Positions 24,893-36,802 of a DNA stretch of 64,000 nt are shown here, piece by piece (the first letter of the stretch is position 1; each line of letters begins with the position of its first letter). This DNA is from Escarpia spicata (taxonomy: Eukaryota > Annelida > Polychaeta > Sabellida > Siboglinidae), in contig OZ023214.1 in the NCBI GenBank assembly GCA_963995525.1, positions 10,530,331 to 10,594,330 on the forward strand, written 5' to 3'. The notes below the pieces were generated by a model. That model was given only the letters and a program-made list of their open reading frames with translations. It made no database searches and was not told where the DNA came from. Made by a program: the position numbers and the translations under genes.

Positions 24893-25850
24893 AGAAAGTG
24901 GGGGTTGTGGGAGACTGGCTAAGATAGGCGGCAGGTGAGGTGGTGGGAAGTGGGAGATTGGCTAAGATAGTCGGGCGGTGAGGTTGGTGGGAAGTGGGAG
25001 ATTGGCTAAGATAGGCGGGAGGTGAAGTTGGTGGGAAGTGGGAGATTGGCTAAGATAGGCGGGAGGTGAAGTTGGTGGGAAGTGGGAGATTGGCTAAGAT
25101 AGGCGGGAGGTGAAGTTGGTGGGAAGTGGGAGATTGACTAAGATAGGCGGGAGGTGAAGTTGGTGGGAAGTGGGAGATTGGCTAAGATAGGCGGGAGGTG
25201 AAGTTGGTGGGAAGTGGGAGATTGGCTAAGATAGGCGGGAGGTGAGGTTGGTGGGAAGTGGGAGATTGGCTAAGATAGGTGGGAGGTGAGGTTGGTGGGA
25301 CTTGTGGGAGATTGGCTAAGGTAGGCGGGAGGTGAGGTTGGTGGGAAGTGGGAGATTGGCTAAGATAGGCAGGAGGTGAGGTTGGTGGGAAGTGGGAGAT
25401 TGGCTAAGATAGGCGGGAGGTGAAGTTGGTGGGAAGTGGGAGATTGGCTAAGATAGGCGGGAGGTGAGGTTGGTGGGAAGTGGGAGATTGGCTAAGATAG
25501 GTGGGAGGTGAGGTTGGTGGGACTTGTGGGAGATTGGCTAAGGTAGGCGGGAGGTGAGGTTGGTGGGAAGTGGGAGATTGGCTAAGATAGGCAGGAGGTG
25601 AGGTTGGTGGGAAGTGGGAGATTGGCTAATGTAGGCGGGAGGTGAGGTGGTGGGAAGTGGGAGATTGGCTAAAATAGGTGGGAGGTGAAGTTGGTGGGAC
25701 TTGTGGGAGATTGGCTAAGATAGGCGGGAGGTGAGGTTGGTCAGAAGTGGGAGATTAGCTAAGATAGGCGGAAGGTGGGGATGGTGGGAAGTGGGGGATT
25801 GGCTAAGATAGGCGGGAGGTGAGGTTGGTGGGAAGTGGGAGGTTGACCTC
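24893..25850. repeat. Minisatellite, 44-bp unit, about 21 copies, with a 222-bp higher-order repeat
   Basis: Copies of gtgggaagtgggagattggc followed by taagataggcgggaggtga and a short linker; the period is 44 bp where clean. A 46-bp variant containing gggacttgtgggag occurs at about 25301, 25523 and 25700. The first two are 222 bp apart and carry the same following variants (aaggtagg, then ataggcaggagg), so a block of five units was duplicated as a whole. Confidence 0.95.
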
Positions 25851-25944
25851 GAAAACAGGTGGGAGACAAGGGATTGCGCCCCGGCCACACCTCTCGTTAC
25901 CCGAGTCTCTACCCTGTGTGCATCGCCTGTGGCGCTGTCTTCGA

Positions 25945-26275
25945 ACACGCAGGGTGCGGTATCATAGTGTAACGCATTGGCTCTTCAATCGAGATAATCC
26001 GTGTTCGAATCATCGTCTTGCTTTCGGAGCTTGTCCAATTGTGTTTACTCCATGTTGCTCCAGTTCACTCAACTGTATAAATGAGTACCTTGCTATAGAC
26101 AGTAGTAGATATTTGTTTACGGAATGACACGGCGCAGTAATTGCAGGCCTTTTGCAGCATGGTTGAATGCTTCCCAGAGAAGTCGAGATGGTGTTCGAAT
26201 GGGCAGGTCTGCCAGGGAGTAAAGTGTTAAACCCTCTGAGCAGTCCAAAGAACTGAATATAAAAACTTACCTTTA
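25945..26275 (+). mobile_element. SINE, near full length
   Basis: The B-box-like gtgttcgaatcatc (about 26001) is followed by the family body (ctccagttcactcaactgtat, gttgaatgcttcccagagaag, gggcaggtctgccagggag). The tail is degraded (aaccctctgagcagtcc, then aactgaatat). The head is recognisable from about 25960. Confidence 0.85.
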
Positions 26276-26784
26276 CTTGTTGACACAACACCATACATTC
26301 CACGCCATGTTTCAATAGTCAAAGACAGTATGACACGAACAGTAGTGAAACAAGCTTATTGTTAATATAATTACCATTGTTGCTGTTATTATATTCTTCT
26401 CGATCGTGCGCAGGTATTTACGCAGCGGTTTCCTGTCGAAGCTAAGACATAATGCACCGAGTGACGTCACAGTAATGGCGGAGCCGGTTTGCTTCAAAAA
26501 CGACGACGATGCCAGCATATTAAAAGATGCGTAATAGACGATACGGTGATAGCGTACAGAGTGGGCCCTTCCCTTCCATATGTAGACCATTACGACAAGT
26601 CGTCCTTGTCGGTCTGTAAGAGGCCGACAGCAGGTAATGGCACCCACTCGACTGGCACTGGAGCAGATGAGTCCAGCAGGCAATTAACTGGTCGGTCGCG
26701 ACAGGCACCCAGTGCAGATGGTCAATAATTAATGACAAATCACGCCGATGCAGATCGTTTTTGTATATCAAAAAGTTATATTAT
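26276..26784. other. Intron sequence between two SINEs, nothing recognised
   Basis: Open frames of 79-123 codons on both strands show no recognisable domain. Confidence 0.5.
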
Positions 26785-27110
26785 GCCGCCGTATCCAGTC
26801 GTTAGGACAAATCATAGAGCTCTACGCTTTAGCCCCTAGTAGACCTGCTCAGTCGGACACCATCTCGAATTCTTTAGGAATCATTCAGCCACGCTGAAAG
26901 TACTGCGCGAAGAATGTACGTATACACATGCCCACCATTGTCTACAGCCAAGTACTCGTTCAGACGACTGAATGAATGGAGCAACGTGGAGTGAAGGAAC
27001 ATGCCCAAACGTCGAAACGGCAACTAGAGGATTTGAACACGGAATCTCTCGAGCACGAGTATACGAGACTTGGTTTGCATTGACGACGCGACCAGGATAT
27101 CGTATAACGT
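26785..27110 (-). mobile_element. SINE, near full length, inverted relative to the copy at 26.0 kb
   Basis: Read on the minus strand it shows the B-box-like gtgttcaaatcctc, then ttcactccacgttgctcc, gcgtggctgaatg, cgagatggtgtccgac and a tail with cctaacgactggatacgg. These are in the same order as the other family members. It lies about 500 bp from a + strand copy, so the pair forms an inverted repeat. Confidence 0.8.
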
Positions 27111-27114
27111 GGCA

Positions 27115-27952
27115 GCCTGTTGGGAGTTCTTCTCTCATAGATCGTCATAATCTTAGCATAGGTTGGTCCAAAGTTCTAGTTTTGTCACCCCGTCACTAGG
27201 GCATAATTCGTCTTTAAGGCAAATACAATTATTATGAAACTCACGTAGAATCTCGCCAACTACGTGATCACTAGTTTTTGTGTGACACCGTTTGTGCGAC
27301 CTACAAACGTTCTCTGGTATATCGTTTTGATTGAAATCGACCGTCGTGGAATTAGAACCGAACAAAGTTGGACCATATGTATGTTAGTGCCTTTGAATCC
27401 TTCCCAAAGCTGGAAGAAGTGCCGTGCTTACGTACAGAGTGCATTCACCAACACAAATACCAATCCCCAAGCTTCCACCGTCTCCCAAGATTAAAGTAAA
27501 TGTAGTTCGGATTAATTAGTACGTGCAGTGTTCAGTCCCATCCACATAGTACCAGTCGATAGATGGCGAACTAGTCGAAGAGACGACAAGTTATTAGTGC
27601 GACGATGTTATGAAGGGAAAACATTTCAGTTGTAGCAACTGTGAATGGGTTTATCAAATATGTTTCCGTATGTCTGTTATCCGTAGGTTGTTGACTCATC
27701 CTTTAAGTTATTTGTCGATTTAACTTGTTAGCATGTTTCTTTGTACATTGTGCTGTCATAAGCCACACTCAACTTGGCACACGCACACTATATTGTGCGC
27801 ACGTCAGGACAAGTTGAATTATTCTAAACTTACTGCTCTGTTTGACCGCGATCTGTCTGTTTTCCTGAAAGTGTGTACACATTCGACGCGATACATCTAT
27901 GATATATGTGAGTACATTTGTTTTATTTGCATACATAATACTGTACAACAAA
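27115..27952. other. Intron sequence, nothing recognised
   Basis: No supported gene or element. Confidence 0.5.
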
Positions 27953-27953
27953 G

Positions 27954-27968
27954 ACACACGCACGCACG

Positions 27969-28002
<34 letters not shown>

Positions 28003-28010
28003 GTGACACA

Positions 28011-28042
<32 letters not shown>

Positions 28043-28176
28043 CACTCTCTCTCACACACGCGCACACTCTCTCTTTCACGCACACTCACATACACACACA
28101 CACTCACGCACGCACGCACGCGCGCACACACAGTGATACACGCACACAGGCACGCACTCGCTCTCTCACGCACGTA

Positions 28177-28229
<53 letters not shown>

Positions 28230-28285
28230 GCACACTTACACATACACATACGCGCGCGCGTGCACACACACAGGCACGCACGCAC
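27954..28285. repeat. Compound (CACG)n / (CA)n / (CT)n microsatellite
   Basis: Alternating cacg, ca and ct runs, including an uninterrupted ct run at about 28170-28226. Frames of 170-186 codons through it are low-complexity artefacts. Confidence 0.95.
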
Positions 28286-28719
28286 TGCGCTAAATCCTCG
28301 GGAACCGAAGTTCAGCAGGGCGTCAAAATAAAAGGGTCAGGGGACCGTTTCATCAACTTTCTTATGAGCTCTTAAGCCAGATTTTGCTCAATAAAGTTGA
28401 GTGTTCTCCTTACCTAGGAGCGAAAATGAAAACTGTGTTTCATTAACAATTAATCCTGGATACGGTTCTTAAAAACGGTCATGAAAATGCCAATTTCTAA
28501 GACGACTAAATATTGTCCTCTGTGGTATGTCGGCCGCTTCTGCAAGATTTCGTTTTAATTCTTCGCACAGTGCACAAAAGTCATATGTTGTTGACAAGTG
28601 TAGATTATCGACTATCATGATGACAATATCGCTCTTTGCCTTAAGTATAATTTAACGATTTCGTTATTGAAATGCATTTTTAAAATAAAATGATTTTTCC
28701 GTCAGATTTTGTTCTAGGA

Positions 28720-29040
28720 TGGAACTAGATTATTCCCATAGTTAAGACGACTGCTGGAACTCGAGCCTTTTCGGTTGCCGCACCAACTTTGTGGAACTTA
28801 CTCCCTGTTGGTGTTAAGTCAGTAAGAAATATAGTTTCATTTCGCCGTCATCTAGAAACCTGTCCTTTTAATACTGCCTATCCTCCTTACCTTCTTAGCA
28901 ATTCCATCCATCTGTTGGCGACCTTTGTTCCGTACTTGACAATGAGAACTGCTTAATCCTTTGGATTTGTTGCGCCATTGAACTCGGATATTCCGAGGAT
29001 ATTGGCGCTAAAGAAGTTTCATTAATATTATTAATTGGTT
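28720..29040 (+). mobile_element. L2/CR1-type LINE 3' end with hairpin and TTA-rich tail
   Basis: From 28743 the frame reads KTTAGTRAFSVAAPTLWN, LLPVGVKS, then FRRHLETCPFNTAYPPYL. This is the conserved LINE C-terminus (A-F-S-V-A-A-P-x-L-W-N-x-L-P, then F-R-R-H-L). A 3'UTR follows with a nested hairpin at 28972-29008 (gcgcca/tggcgc outer and ctcgg/ccgag inner stems), then attaatattattaatt. It appears to be the same family as the 17.5 kb fragment, and is 5'-truncated. Confidence 0.85.
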
Positions 29041-30064
29041 TAGGCTTTCTTGTGGGAGTGAACAGTAAACGTAAACAATATGACGGTTGCGTGAATGAAA
29101 CCTCTGATGTATGAGGTATTTCTGCCGGTGTCTTTTTAATGAAAGTCTCGTATATAACCAGTGCAGAAAAACAGATTCGATCCAGCTGTCTGTTGGAACG
29201 AGTTATCACAAGAAAGTAAGACTTCATAAATCGTCGTCACCGCTAGCTTCACGCAGCAAGGATGGAGCGGCCGCGACTGCTGGCTGCGCAAACGGCAGGC
29301 CAGGCGCATCACCTGGGCTTGAAACACTATCGAGGTCACTCCAACTGCTGACTCGGGATCGACCACTGCGTTTTCCCTTTACACACTTTTGCACGATGTA
29401 CAGTATAACTTGCGCCGCGGGTGATTATCTGTACGGATAGCAGCTTGAGCGTCGCACTTAATGCCTACGCACATTTCGTCTGGAAATGAAGACTTCGCAC
29501 CACCCAGAAGAAAGAGAGCCATTGTGCTCTGCTCTCAGTTGGTGATCGATTTTCTTAGTGTGCACGGTCAGGTTGTTTGGAGTTAATGCGACGACCATCA
29601 CACGTATCTTCGTAACACAAGCCACGCGCTCTGTACGGGCGGTGTTTGATGGACACGTTCAAGAAAACATTACCACAGATCGATACCTTATCACTAATAC
29701 AGTTCTCGCTGTAGCTCGGCAAGCGTTCTGTCCCCACCGGCCGCGTAATAAGTTGGCGTGTCATTTCTCTTCAACGCGCGGTCGTGCAGTGCAACATCAA
29801 TTCTGTATTGCATGTATGGCGACCAAGTGTTCAGACGTGTCAACAATCCATTTATTATCCATGACTAACGAATCACGGTGGAACGGTTCGACAATTTTGT
29901 GTAAAGATGGATTTTACTAGATTAATAAAGTGTTTTCTTAATGGATTTATTTGATAATGGTAGATTTTCATTGGATATATTGATCTTTTCATAACATTCA
30001 GCCTTTGCACATAACAGGTATTTTAAAGTCAAGAAAGGAAGGCGAACTCACCGTCATCAAATAT
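29041..30064. other. Intron sequence, nothing recognised
   Basis: Frames of up to 120 codons show no recognisable domain. Confidence 0.5.
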
Positions 30065-30160
30065 ATTGCAGCGTAGTTGAATGCTTCCGATAGAGATCTG
30101 TGTAGTGTTTATATGATCAGGTGTCAAATGTCAAATACTTTGAACCATCTTATGGTTGGT
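30065..30160 (+). mobile_element. SINE relic (body/tail only)
   Basis: The phrases cgtagttgaatgcttccg, a gatcagg segment, caaatactttgaacca and a following short tail match the family's gtggctgaatgcttcc, gcaggtc and aaagcgctttgagca positions with many substitutions. Confidence 0.4.
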
Positions 30161-30164
30161 GGGT

Positions 30165-31150
30165 GCTGCTGATTAAACATTGTTTGTATCCGTACGGAGC
30201 GGCCTTTTAGCCCGACCACGTCATTTGTTTAAAAAATGTATGATTAGATATAGAGGAGGTGTAACATTGTTTCCAGGGCACAACAGCTCCGCGTAGCCTT
30301 TAAATTGTGCATGATTGCCACCCAAATACAGCAGGCAGAACTGGTCAAGGAAGCCATTGTTTTATCGCGGCCGTGATTATGTAGGTGTGTGATAATACAC
30401 GCAATCACTGTTTCAAAGTTCAAAGGCCAAATCGAGTAAAAGTCGACCTGGTTGGCTGCGAGTGGTAGAAAAGGTCGCAAATAACACTGGATATCTGTAG
30501 ATAGCTTATTTTAATATTTGTATACACGTATCAGATGCATACTGAAAAATACGTTTAAAAGGAGCGTAGGAGACATATGCGCCATTGCGATCCAACGGTA
30601 GCTGATATCACACAACACACGTGGGAGTTAGCTGGATCGGTTGTACTTTGGCCTAGTAATTGAACGCGCAACTCGCTGCTGTAAACCGTGGGATCTGTGC
30701 AAACGCCCGCGCCCAATATCAAAGGGCGGCTCCAGGGAATCCCAATATAATTACTTCATACGGTGCGTTTTCTAATAGTCAATTCTACTTCCAGAATATC
30801 ACATGTAACATCAGCCACGATTGGCTAAAACTTAATAGATTCTAGAATGGCAACGAGATTATTGGATGACGAGCTTCGCTTAACTTTAGCGTTTGGACAC
30901 GCATCACCTGGGTTTGAAGCTGTTAACTAATAACATTTTATTTGGCGAAACTAATTTCCTAGTATATATTTCCTATTCCAAGCTCGACAATAGTCTAGCC
31001 ACATACATGTGGCTGATGCAGAGTTCTGAGCTGAATATAAGAAGAAGAAAAAGAAGAACTGTACAGAGAATGTAATAGTTCGTCTGTTGTGGAATGTTCC
31101 TCCGTTTGACCCAAACCACAGAAGGTCTCCGCGTTAGGAACAAGCTCCCT
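30165..31150. other. Intron sequence, nothing recognised
   Basis: No supported gene or element. Confidence 0.5.
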
Positions 31151-31157
31151 TGACCTG

Positions 31158-31232
31158 GTGTACAGAAAGGCACCGGTGGGGTACAGAAAGGCACCAGTGG
31201 GGTACCGAAAGGCACCAGTGCGGTACAAGATA
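31158..31232. repeat. Minisatellite, 21-bp unit, 3.5 copies
   Basis: Copies of ggtacagaaaggcaccagtgg with one or two substitutions each. Confidence 0.9.
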
Positions 31233-31937
31233 CGGTCGAACCAATACGGCAACAACTAATTCCGTACAATCTAGTCTGGTAGAACTGCACACAGCCACGG
31301 CGTCTCCCCAAACTTAGATTCCAATACTAGCTGCACGTGTCGGTTTAATTCATATTGGCGACATCCGCTATGCCGCTTGTCTTTGATACATGCCAGGAAG
31401 TATGGAGCAGGCTGACCTGCCCCGGCTCACCTCGAATTCATGGAACGATTGCGGTACCGTAAGCAGCAGCCGTCTGTCCGGTACGCATTGCCTTTATGCG
31501 ATAAACGGGAGATTTGTCGTTATCCGGCCATTCGCGGACTTGCGCCGCGGCCCGTGTCCAAGCAAGTACACTCCAATGTCCGAGTGCGCACTCGCATGGC
31601 CGGTGATTTCTGTCTGCACGACTGCCTCGCGAACGAACACCCACAGCAGTATTTGTATTTACTATTGCTGGCCGCTGACGCCACCGGGAAGGTATATAAT
31701 AGGAAATTAGTTTCGCTTATAACATTTAGTAAATGTATTTGAATGTAGAGATTAAGATAGTTAACGGTAGTTAACAACCAGTTGGAGTGGTAGTGAATAC
31801 GTTCCCCAATTTTTAATTTGATTTGGCTAAATCCAATCATCACGAGTGTAAAGTAAATACCAAATGGTACCTTTGTGACAAACATTCAAAATTACAGCTC
31901 CGTACAACCTGCAAAAGTGCAATTTGATATAAATACG
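31233..31937. other. Intron sequence, nothing recognised
   Basis: No supported gene or element. Confidence 0.5.
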
Positions 31938-32145
31938 ATCTTTTCCCCACGCGTATTCGTTTTCCCGTCGCCTACCGTATCTTGGTTGATCTTTTCCCTG
32001 CGCATGTTCGTTTTCCCGTCGCCTACCCTATCTTGGTTGGTCTTTTCCCTGCACATGTTCGTTTTCCCATCGCCAACTCTATATTGGTTGATCTTTTCAT
32101 TGCGCATGTTCGTTTTCCCGTCGCCTACCCTATCTCGGTCGCCTC
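31938..32145. repeat. Minisatellite, 51-bp unit, 4 copies
   Basis: Units begin at about 31938, 31989, 32040 and 32091 with gatcttttccctgcgcatgt or a close variant, then ttcgttttcccgtcgccta. The unit is 17 codons and stays open in two + frames and one - frame; no unique coding flank is present. Confidence 0.93.
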
Positions 32146-33635
32146 CTTGCACAATAATTCCGTGCACGTCTGGTCGGTTGTTTATTGATTATCATTCAAA
32201 AGTAAAAAGGTGATTTGCTGGGGACCGGCCTAGGAGAAACGTCTAGAAACTGCACGAAACCGCGGGGTACATCAATAACTTAAGAAGTTATTTGTCGGAA
32301 CTGACCCTGGAGGGATGCCTGTGCAGTGAAGCCTACGGTGCAGTCTATTAACATAACACGTGACCATTACTTGTGTGACTTTATAGATAATATATATATA
32401 TATATATAATTTGTAGTCGCATCACACCACATGACTGACTGAACTATATTAAAGGACTATAATTATGTCATTAACAAGCAAAATCATAAACTATAAAAGG
32501 AAATACCTCTACTGTATGCATTCTTTGAACAACATTAACACACACCATGACGTTTTAATGCTTAAAATATTTGCACCCACGAATACGTTTCATGTAGATA
32601 GTGGCGACGTCTACCGGCACTGGATACGACACAGGACGCTCAACTGGTGCGCTATGCTAACTAACCTACTACGTCAAACCTGACATTCATAACAAACATC
32701 GTGTTAGATCAAACATCATAAAGGTCTCTCCGTAGAGGTCGTGTTGACACAGCGAAGGCCGAATGCTAGTCTACGCGCACAGGGACGCCGTGTACCGACA
32801 CGACGCAAACACTTCGGAAATTGAAAACATTTTCTCCGACGCGGCTGGCAATAATCACCATTTGCTGCGCGTCTCCCTAGGAGTGTGTGTGCCGTTATAA
32901 ACCAGTTTTTGCGGTAATAAAACCAGTCCATTTACGCTTGCACAGGTATTCGCTTAGCCAACAGTGTTTTGCTGACGGCGTTATCCATAAGCGCACACCC
33001 ATATTAATGTATACGCACAATCAATCATTCCCTTAGTAGCTATCTTGGATTTGTGACGTCTTACAAAAAAAGCGAAACATCAGTGTGCGTAAAAGAGCAA
33101 GTCACACGAGGCGATAAATGGTTATTGGAATTGTCAGCGATAATACTATTAACGGAAGCGTTAAACGCCTCTGGTAAACGACGTATTGGCGAGGTTTCCT
33201 GTTAAAAATTAATCACAGAATGACCCGTTAAAAATTTATCACAGGACAGTAAACAACAGCGCAGATTGTTGCGGTGTCATGGAATGACGGCTAGCAGTGT
33301 CTAGTCAACAGCGTGCTGTAGCCTATTAGAAGTTCAGACTGCCACCTAACAGTCAGCTTCCTTGCTACTGACTCACGAGTTGCCACGAGATCACACGAAA
33401 GACTCGGCGGAATGCGATCGCCCGAATCAAAACCGCTCCAGTTTTATTCGCAATTCACGACACGTCACTGTAGGAACGTCTGTTGGACGTCGCTCCAACG
33501 TAGTTGGCGTAAAGCTCGTGGATGTGACAATATGGAGGGTGTTGACAGGGCTCTTCCCTTATAAAGTCCCACCTGTTTTTTTGTGGCCAATCTCAAAATA
33601 TGTTCGGAGTCCACCTCCCCTCTCCCACAATTCCA
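32146..33635. other. Intron sequence, nothing recognised
   Basis: A (TA)n run lies at 32389-32407. No supported gene. Confidence 0.5.
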
Positions 33636-33639
33636 CTTC

Positions 33640-34070
33640 CCTCCTACCTACTTTGAGACGAACGACCCACCTCTCCCCACATTGTAAAGCTAACCTCCCA
33701 CTTTCCCCTCCCCGCCACACCCTCCTTCCCGCTACCCTCTTTCCCGCCACTTTTTCCTTCCAGCCACACCCTCTTTCCCTTCACACTCTCCTTCCAGCCA
33801 CACCCTCTTTCCCGTTACACCCTCCTTCTGGACGCGCCCTCTTTCCCATCACACCCTCCTTCCCGCCACGCCATCCTTCCCGTCACACCTTCCTTCCAGC
33901 CACACCCACCTACCCGCCACACCCTCCTTCCCACCACACCCTCCTTCCAACCACACCCTCCTTCCATCCATACCCGCCTTCCCGCCACACCCTCCTTCCT
34001 TAAGTAGCCGGCTTCCCACCACACCCTCCTTCCCACCACATCCTCCTTCCCGCTACGCCCTCCTCAGTAT
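33640..34070. repeat. Pyrimidine-rich minisatellite, about 16-bp unit
   Basis: Degenerate copies of cacaccctccttcccgc over more than 400 bp. The 213-codon Pro/Ser/His frame through it (33362-34003) is a consequence of stop-poor pyrimidine sequence. Confidence 0.85.
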
Positions 34071-34689
34071 AGGACAATGTATTTGACAGTGTAAACGAGG
34101 TCTCTTAGATGAATCGGTTGTGCTGTATAACAAGGATAGAGTCTATACCATTCAGGAAGAATATTACGTCATAAATAAAACTGTTTTATGTGAGTCAAAG
34201 ATTTGGTTACTAGAGTGCCAATGAGAGAGTAAATTGTGTTGTCATGCACAAGGTCGCGTCAGTTTGTGTACTCAGAGGTGACAATCTGTGAAAGATCACA
34301 CGGACAAGAATGTCGTTAACATAATAATCGCTGATTACCGAGTAGACTCTAGGCAGACTAAGACCACCGGCGCGCGCGTAGCTAATTTCGTATGTTACAT
34401 ATTACCAGTTCGCAAAGATGTTTACATTCGACCTTCCCTTACGTCATATGTCTGCCTATGTGTGTAGTGAAAACATTATTAGACCCTATAAAATGGGGCA
34501 GTATATACATAAATATCGACCGAATTGTCTAGAGGACGTAGAAAGTCTTGTTTTCCACTCTACGTCATAACTGAATCTCAAGATTATTTATGTAAATAGG
34601 ATAATTGTAAACGACGAAGCGAGCAAAACTGTCATATATAATGCGAATTCAATTCGTCCACCGTTTGGTTCAAACTAATGACAGCCATA
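34071..34689. other. Intron sequence, nothing recognised
   Basis: No supported gene or element. Confidence 0.5.
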
Positions 34690-35172
34690 ATAATCCATGG
34701 GCCAAGACCAGACATTTAATTTATTGGTACCATTTGGGGAGGGGCAAGATCCAGTTATGATTTTAGAAATAGTACATGTCTGTGGAATATATTTTGATAT
34801 GATAACCATTTCTAAATGGTAGCTTGTTGACTTGGCGGCCATCTTTAAAATATCCTCCAAATCAAATTTCATCATATCGTAATAACATACAACCATATTT
34901 TTGATGTCAATGTATAGGTCTTAGGGTTAAGGAATTTAAAATATTAATAAAAATAGCATCGTGGTTTCAGTTATAAAAAAAAAATGTAACCTTCAGTGAC
35001 ATTGACATATTCGCCATTTTTAAAGATGGCGCCCGTCACAGACTATTATTCTGGTTTCTTAAAAAAACGACGTAACATATTTAACGTCAAAATAAAAAAG
35101 TACGGCGATTTTACTTTTTGATCTTCGCCGCTATTCATATATCCACTGTTTTTTCAAGGTGGCGCCCGTCAA
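34690..35172. repeat. Left terminal inverted repeat, three internal subrepeats
   Basis: It contains three related blocks, each with a ccatttttaaagatggcg-like core: near 34800-34862, 34990-35050 and 35118-35172. The middle block reads agatggcgcccgtcacagac followed by tattattctgg. Confidence 0.8.
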
Positions 35173-35184
35173 CTTACCTTTAGC

Positions 35185-36802
35185 TCAAAATGATAGACTC
35201 ATCAATTTAATCATCGTCATCGCCATCTCCGTCATCAGAGTCACCACGTTCAATTGTTCGTCTTTCTTTTGATTGCAGCATGTCTGTAGCTTGCACATGT
35301 TGGTGCATGCCAGTCCATTGGCAAGGCGTGTGTGCAGCTTGGCAGTTTGCAGTATCGCAGGAACTTGCATGATAACAATTCCAAAACTGCATCTGGGGCT
35401 GGAGGAGTAACGCACCCACTCGATGGCCAGATGGCCATCCTCATCTGGCATCCAGCCACACTCCTTCGGGTCTGCCAAAATTGGCTGAGGCTGAAGGCAG
35501 CGCTTCCAGATTGATGCTTCATAGTTAGCACGAAGAACATGCATGTGGAGACAATCTCTGCATGGTGGAAAGTGGCTGGACTCGACCTCTCCTCGTTTAG
35601 AACTGAAGAGTTGGTAACGCAGTTAATTGACTTCGTGAGTGCTCACAGTTGTCGCATACAGTTGGCAGGTAAACACCCGTATTTTGTCAAACAGTTGTGA
35701 AGAGACTTCCCAGGACTGACCAAGTTGGCTGAAAGTTTTCTGGTATGTGCTCTCCTTTTTGATTAGTTTCAGTGCGCCCAGCTTTCCATGGCCTGTGAGG
35801 GTACTCACAGTGTCACAGCCTATGAAGGCATGACATCCAATTAGGGCGTCGCAGATGCCGTCTCCCAATGAACGAGCCAGTTTCCCAATGTCGATTAACC
35901 GTGTTTTTTTGTTCCACACTTGTGGTAGATGGAGCAGGTGATGTCCCTTTGGAATCCAAGGCAGAGTACCATGACATTTGTGTCTTCGGCTGTTATTATG
36001 ACTGCCTTTGACCCGGCCTTAGCAGCGTCAAGTGCATGTAAGAGCACACTTGTATCTTTCTTTGTATTTACATTGGAGAATGTCTTCAGGTTTTGTTTTG
36101 TCATCTTGTCGTGGAATTTCCCTGTTGGTGGAACCTCTTCTAAGCATGTCTTCTTGAACATCTCGTCAGGACACATTTGATTCAGCCATCTGTTCTCCAT
36201 CAGATCAACCAGGGACTCGACATCTGCCTCGTGTTTCCGGATGCGGGACCTTTGGAGATCTGGATGAGCCAAATTAGAACATCCCAGATCAATTATGTTT
36301 CTCAGCTCTCTAAGGTACATGGTCATGTACTCGGCTGTTAGGTGGTACTTGCTCACAGCTCCTGGCTTCAAACTCAAACCCTTTGTGCCACCCGGCGTTT
36401 GGGTGTCTCTGTTAACTGTTTCTTCAATAGTCTGATAGACAGGGATTCACCAAAAAGATTTATGGAGCCGAGCTGAACCGAGAAGCCACCTTAAATAAAT
36501 TTCGCATAAACATCTGGACGTTCGACGGGCAGCTGGGCCACCTGAGCATAGTAATACGGGAGGTAGCGTGCGTAGTTATGCCTGTCAAATGCGAAGCACC
36601 AGGGGATGATTGCACGAATAGACGCCAGATGTAGCATCCAGTGTCCCTCTCTTGATGCTCGAAGCAGGTCTAGCAAAATCTCGACCATGTCCAGATAGGA
36701 CAGCCAGAAGCTTGAGAGGCTCCCATTTCCAGCTCGCAGGAATTCAAGATAGACTTCAAAAAGATGCACGATCCGGGAATAATAAGCTTTCACGGGCGCC
36801 AT
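35185..36802 (-). pseudogene. Broken gene of a multi-copy marine-animal family with FEN1/XPG-like nuclease motifs
   Basis: Four collinear minus-strand pieces form one protein: 36802-36491, then a frame starting near QTIEETVNRDTQT (about 36450) and running to 35895, then 35919-35623, then 35544-35185. The last two share a frame and are split by one TAA at 35623-35625. At least two frameshifts separate the first three. I recognise the family as an uncharacterised one, abundant in corals, molluscs and other marine animals. Motifs include WMLHLASIRAIIPW, FHDKMTKQNLKTF, ITAEDTNVMVL and HAFIGCDTVSTLTGHGKLGA. ED(T)-x-V plus GCD-x-x-x-x-x-G-x-G-K-x-x-A resembles the acidic core and helix-two-turn-helix of FEN1/XPG nucleases; that reading is inference. 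The gene fills the space between the inverted repeats and its ATG lies inside the right one. Confidence 0.8.

Noticed and set aside
27733..28293. 170-186-codon frames around 28 kb
   Set aside because: His/Thr/Arg and Arg-Glu low-complexity peptides from ca, cacg and ct repeats.
33362..34003. 213-codon frame
   Set aside because: Its second half is the pyrimidine-rich minisatellite, and the first half has no recognisable domain or splice context.
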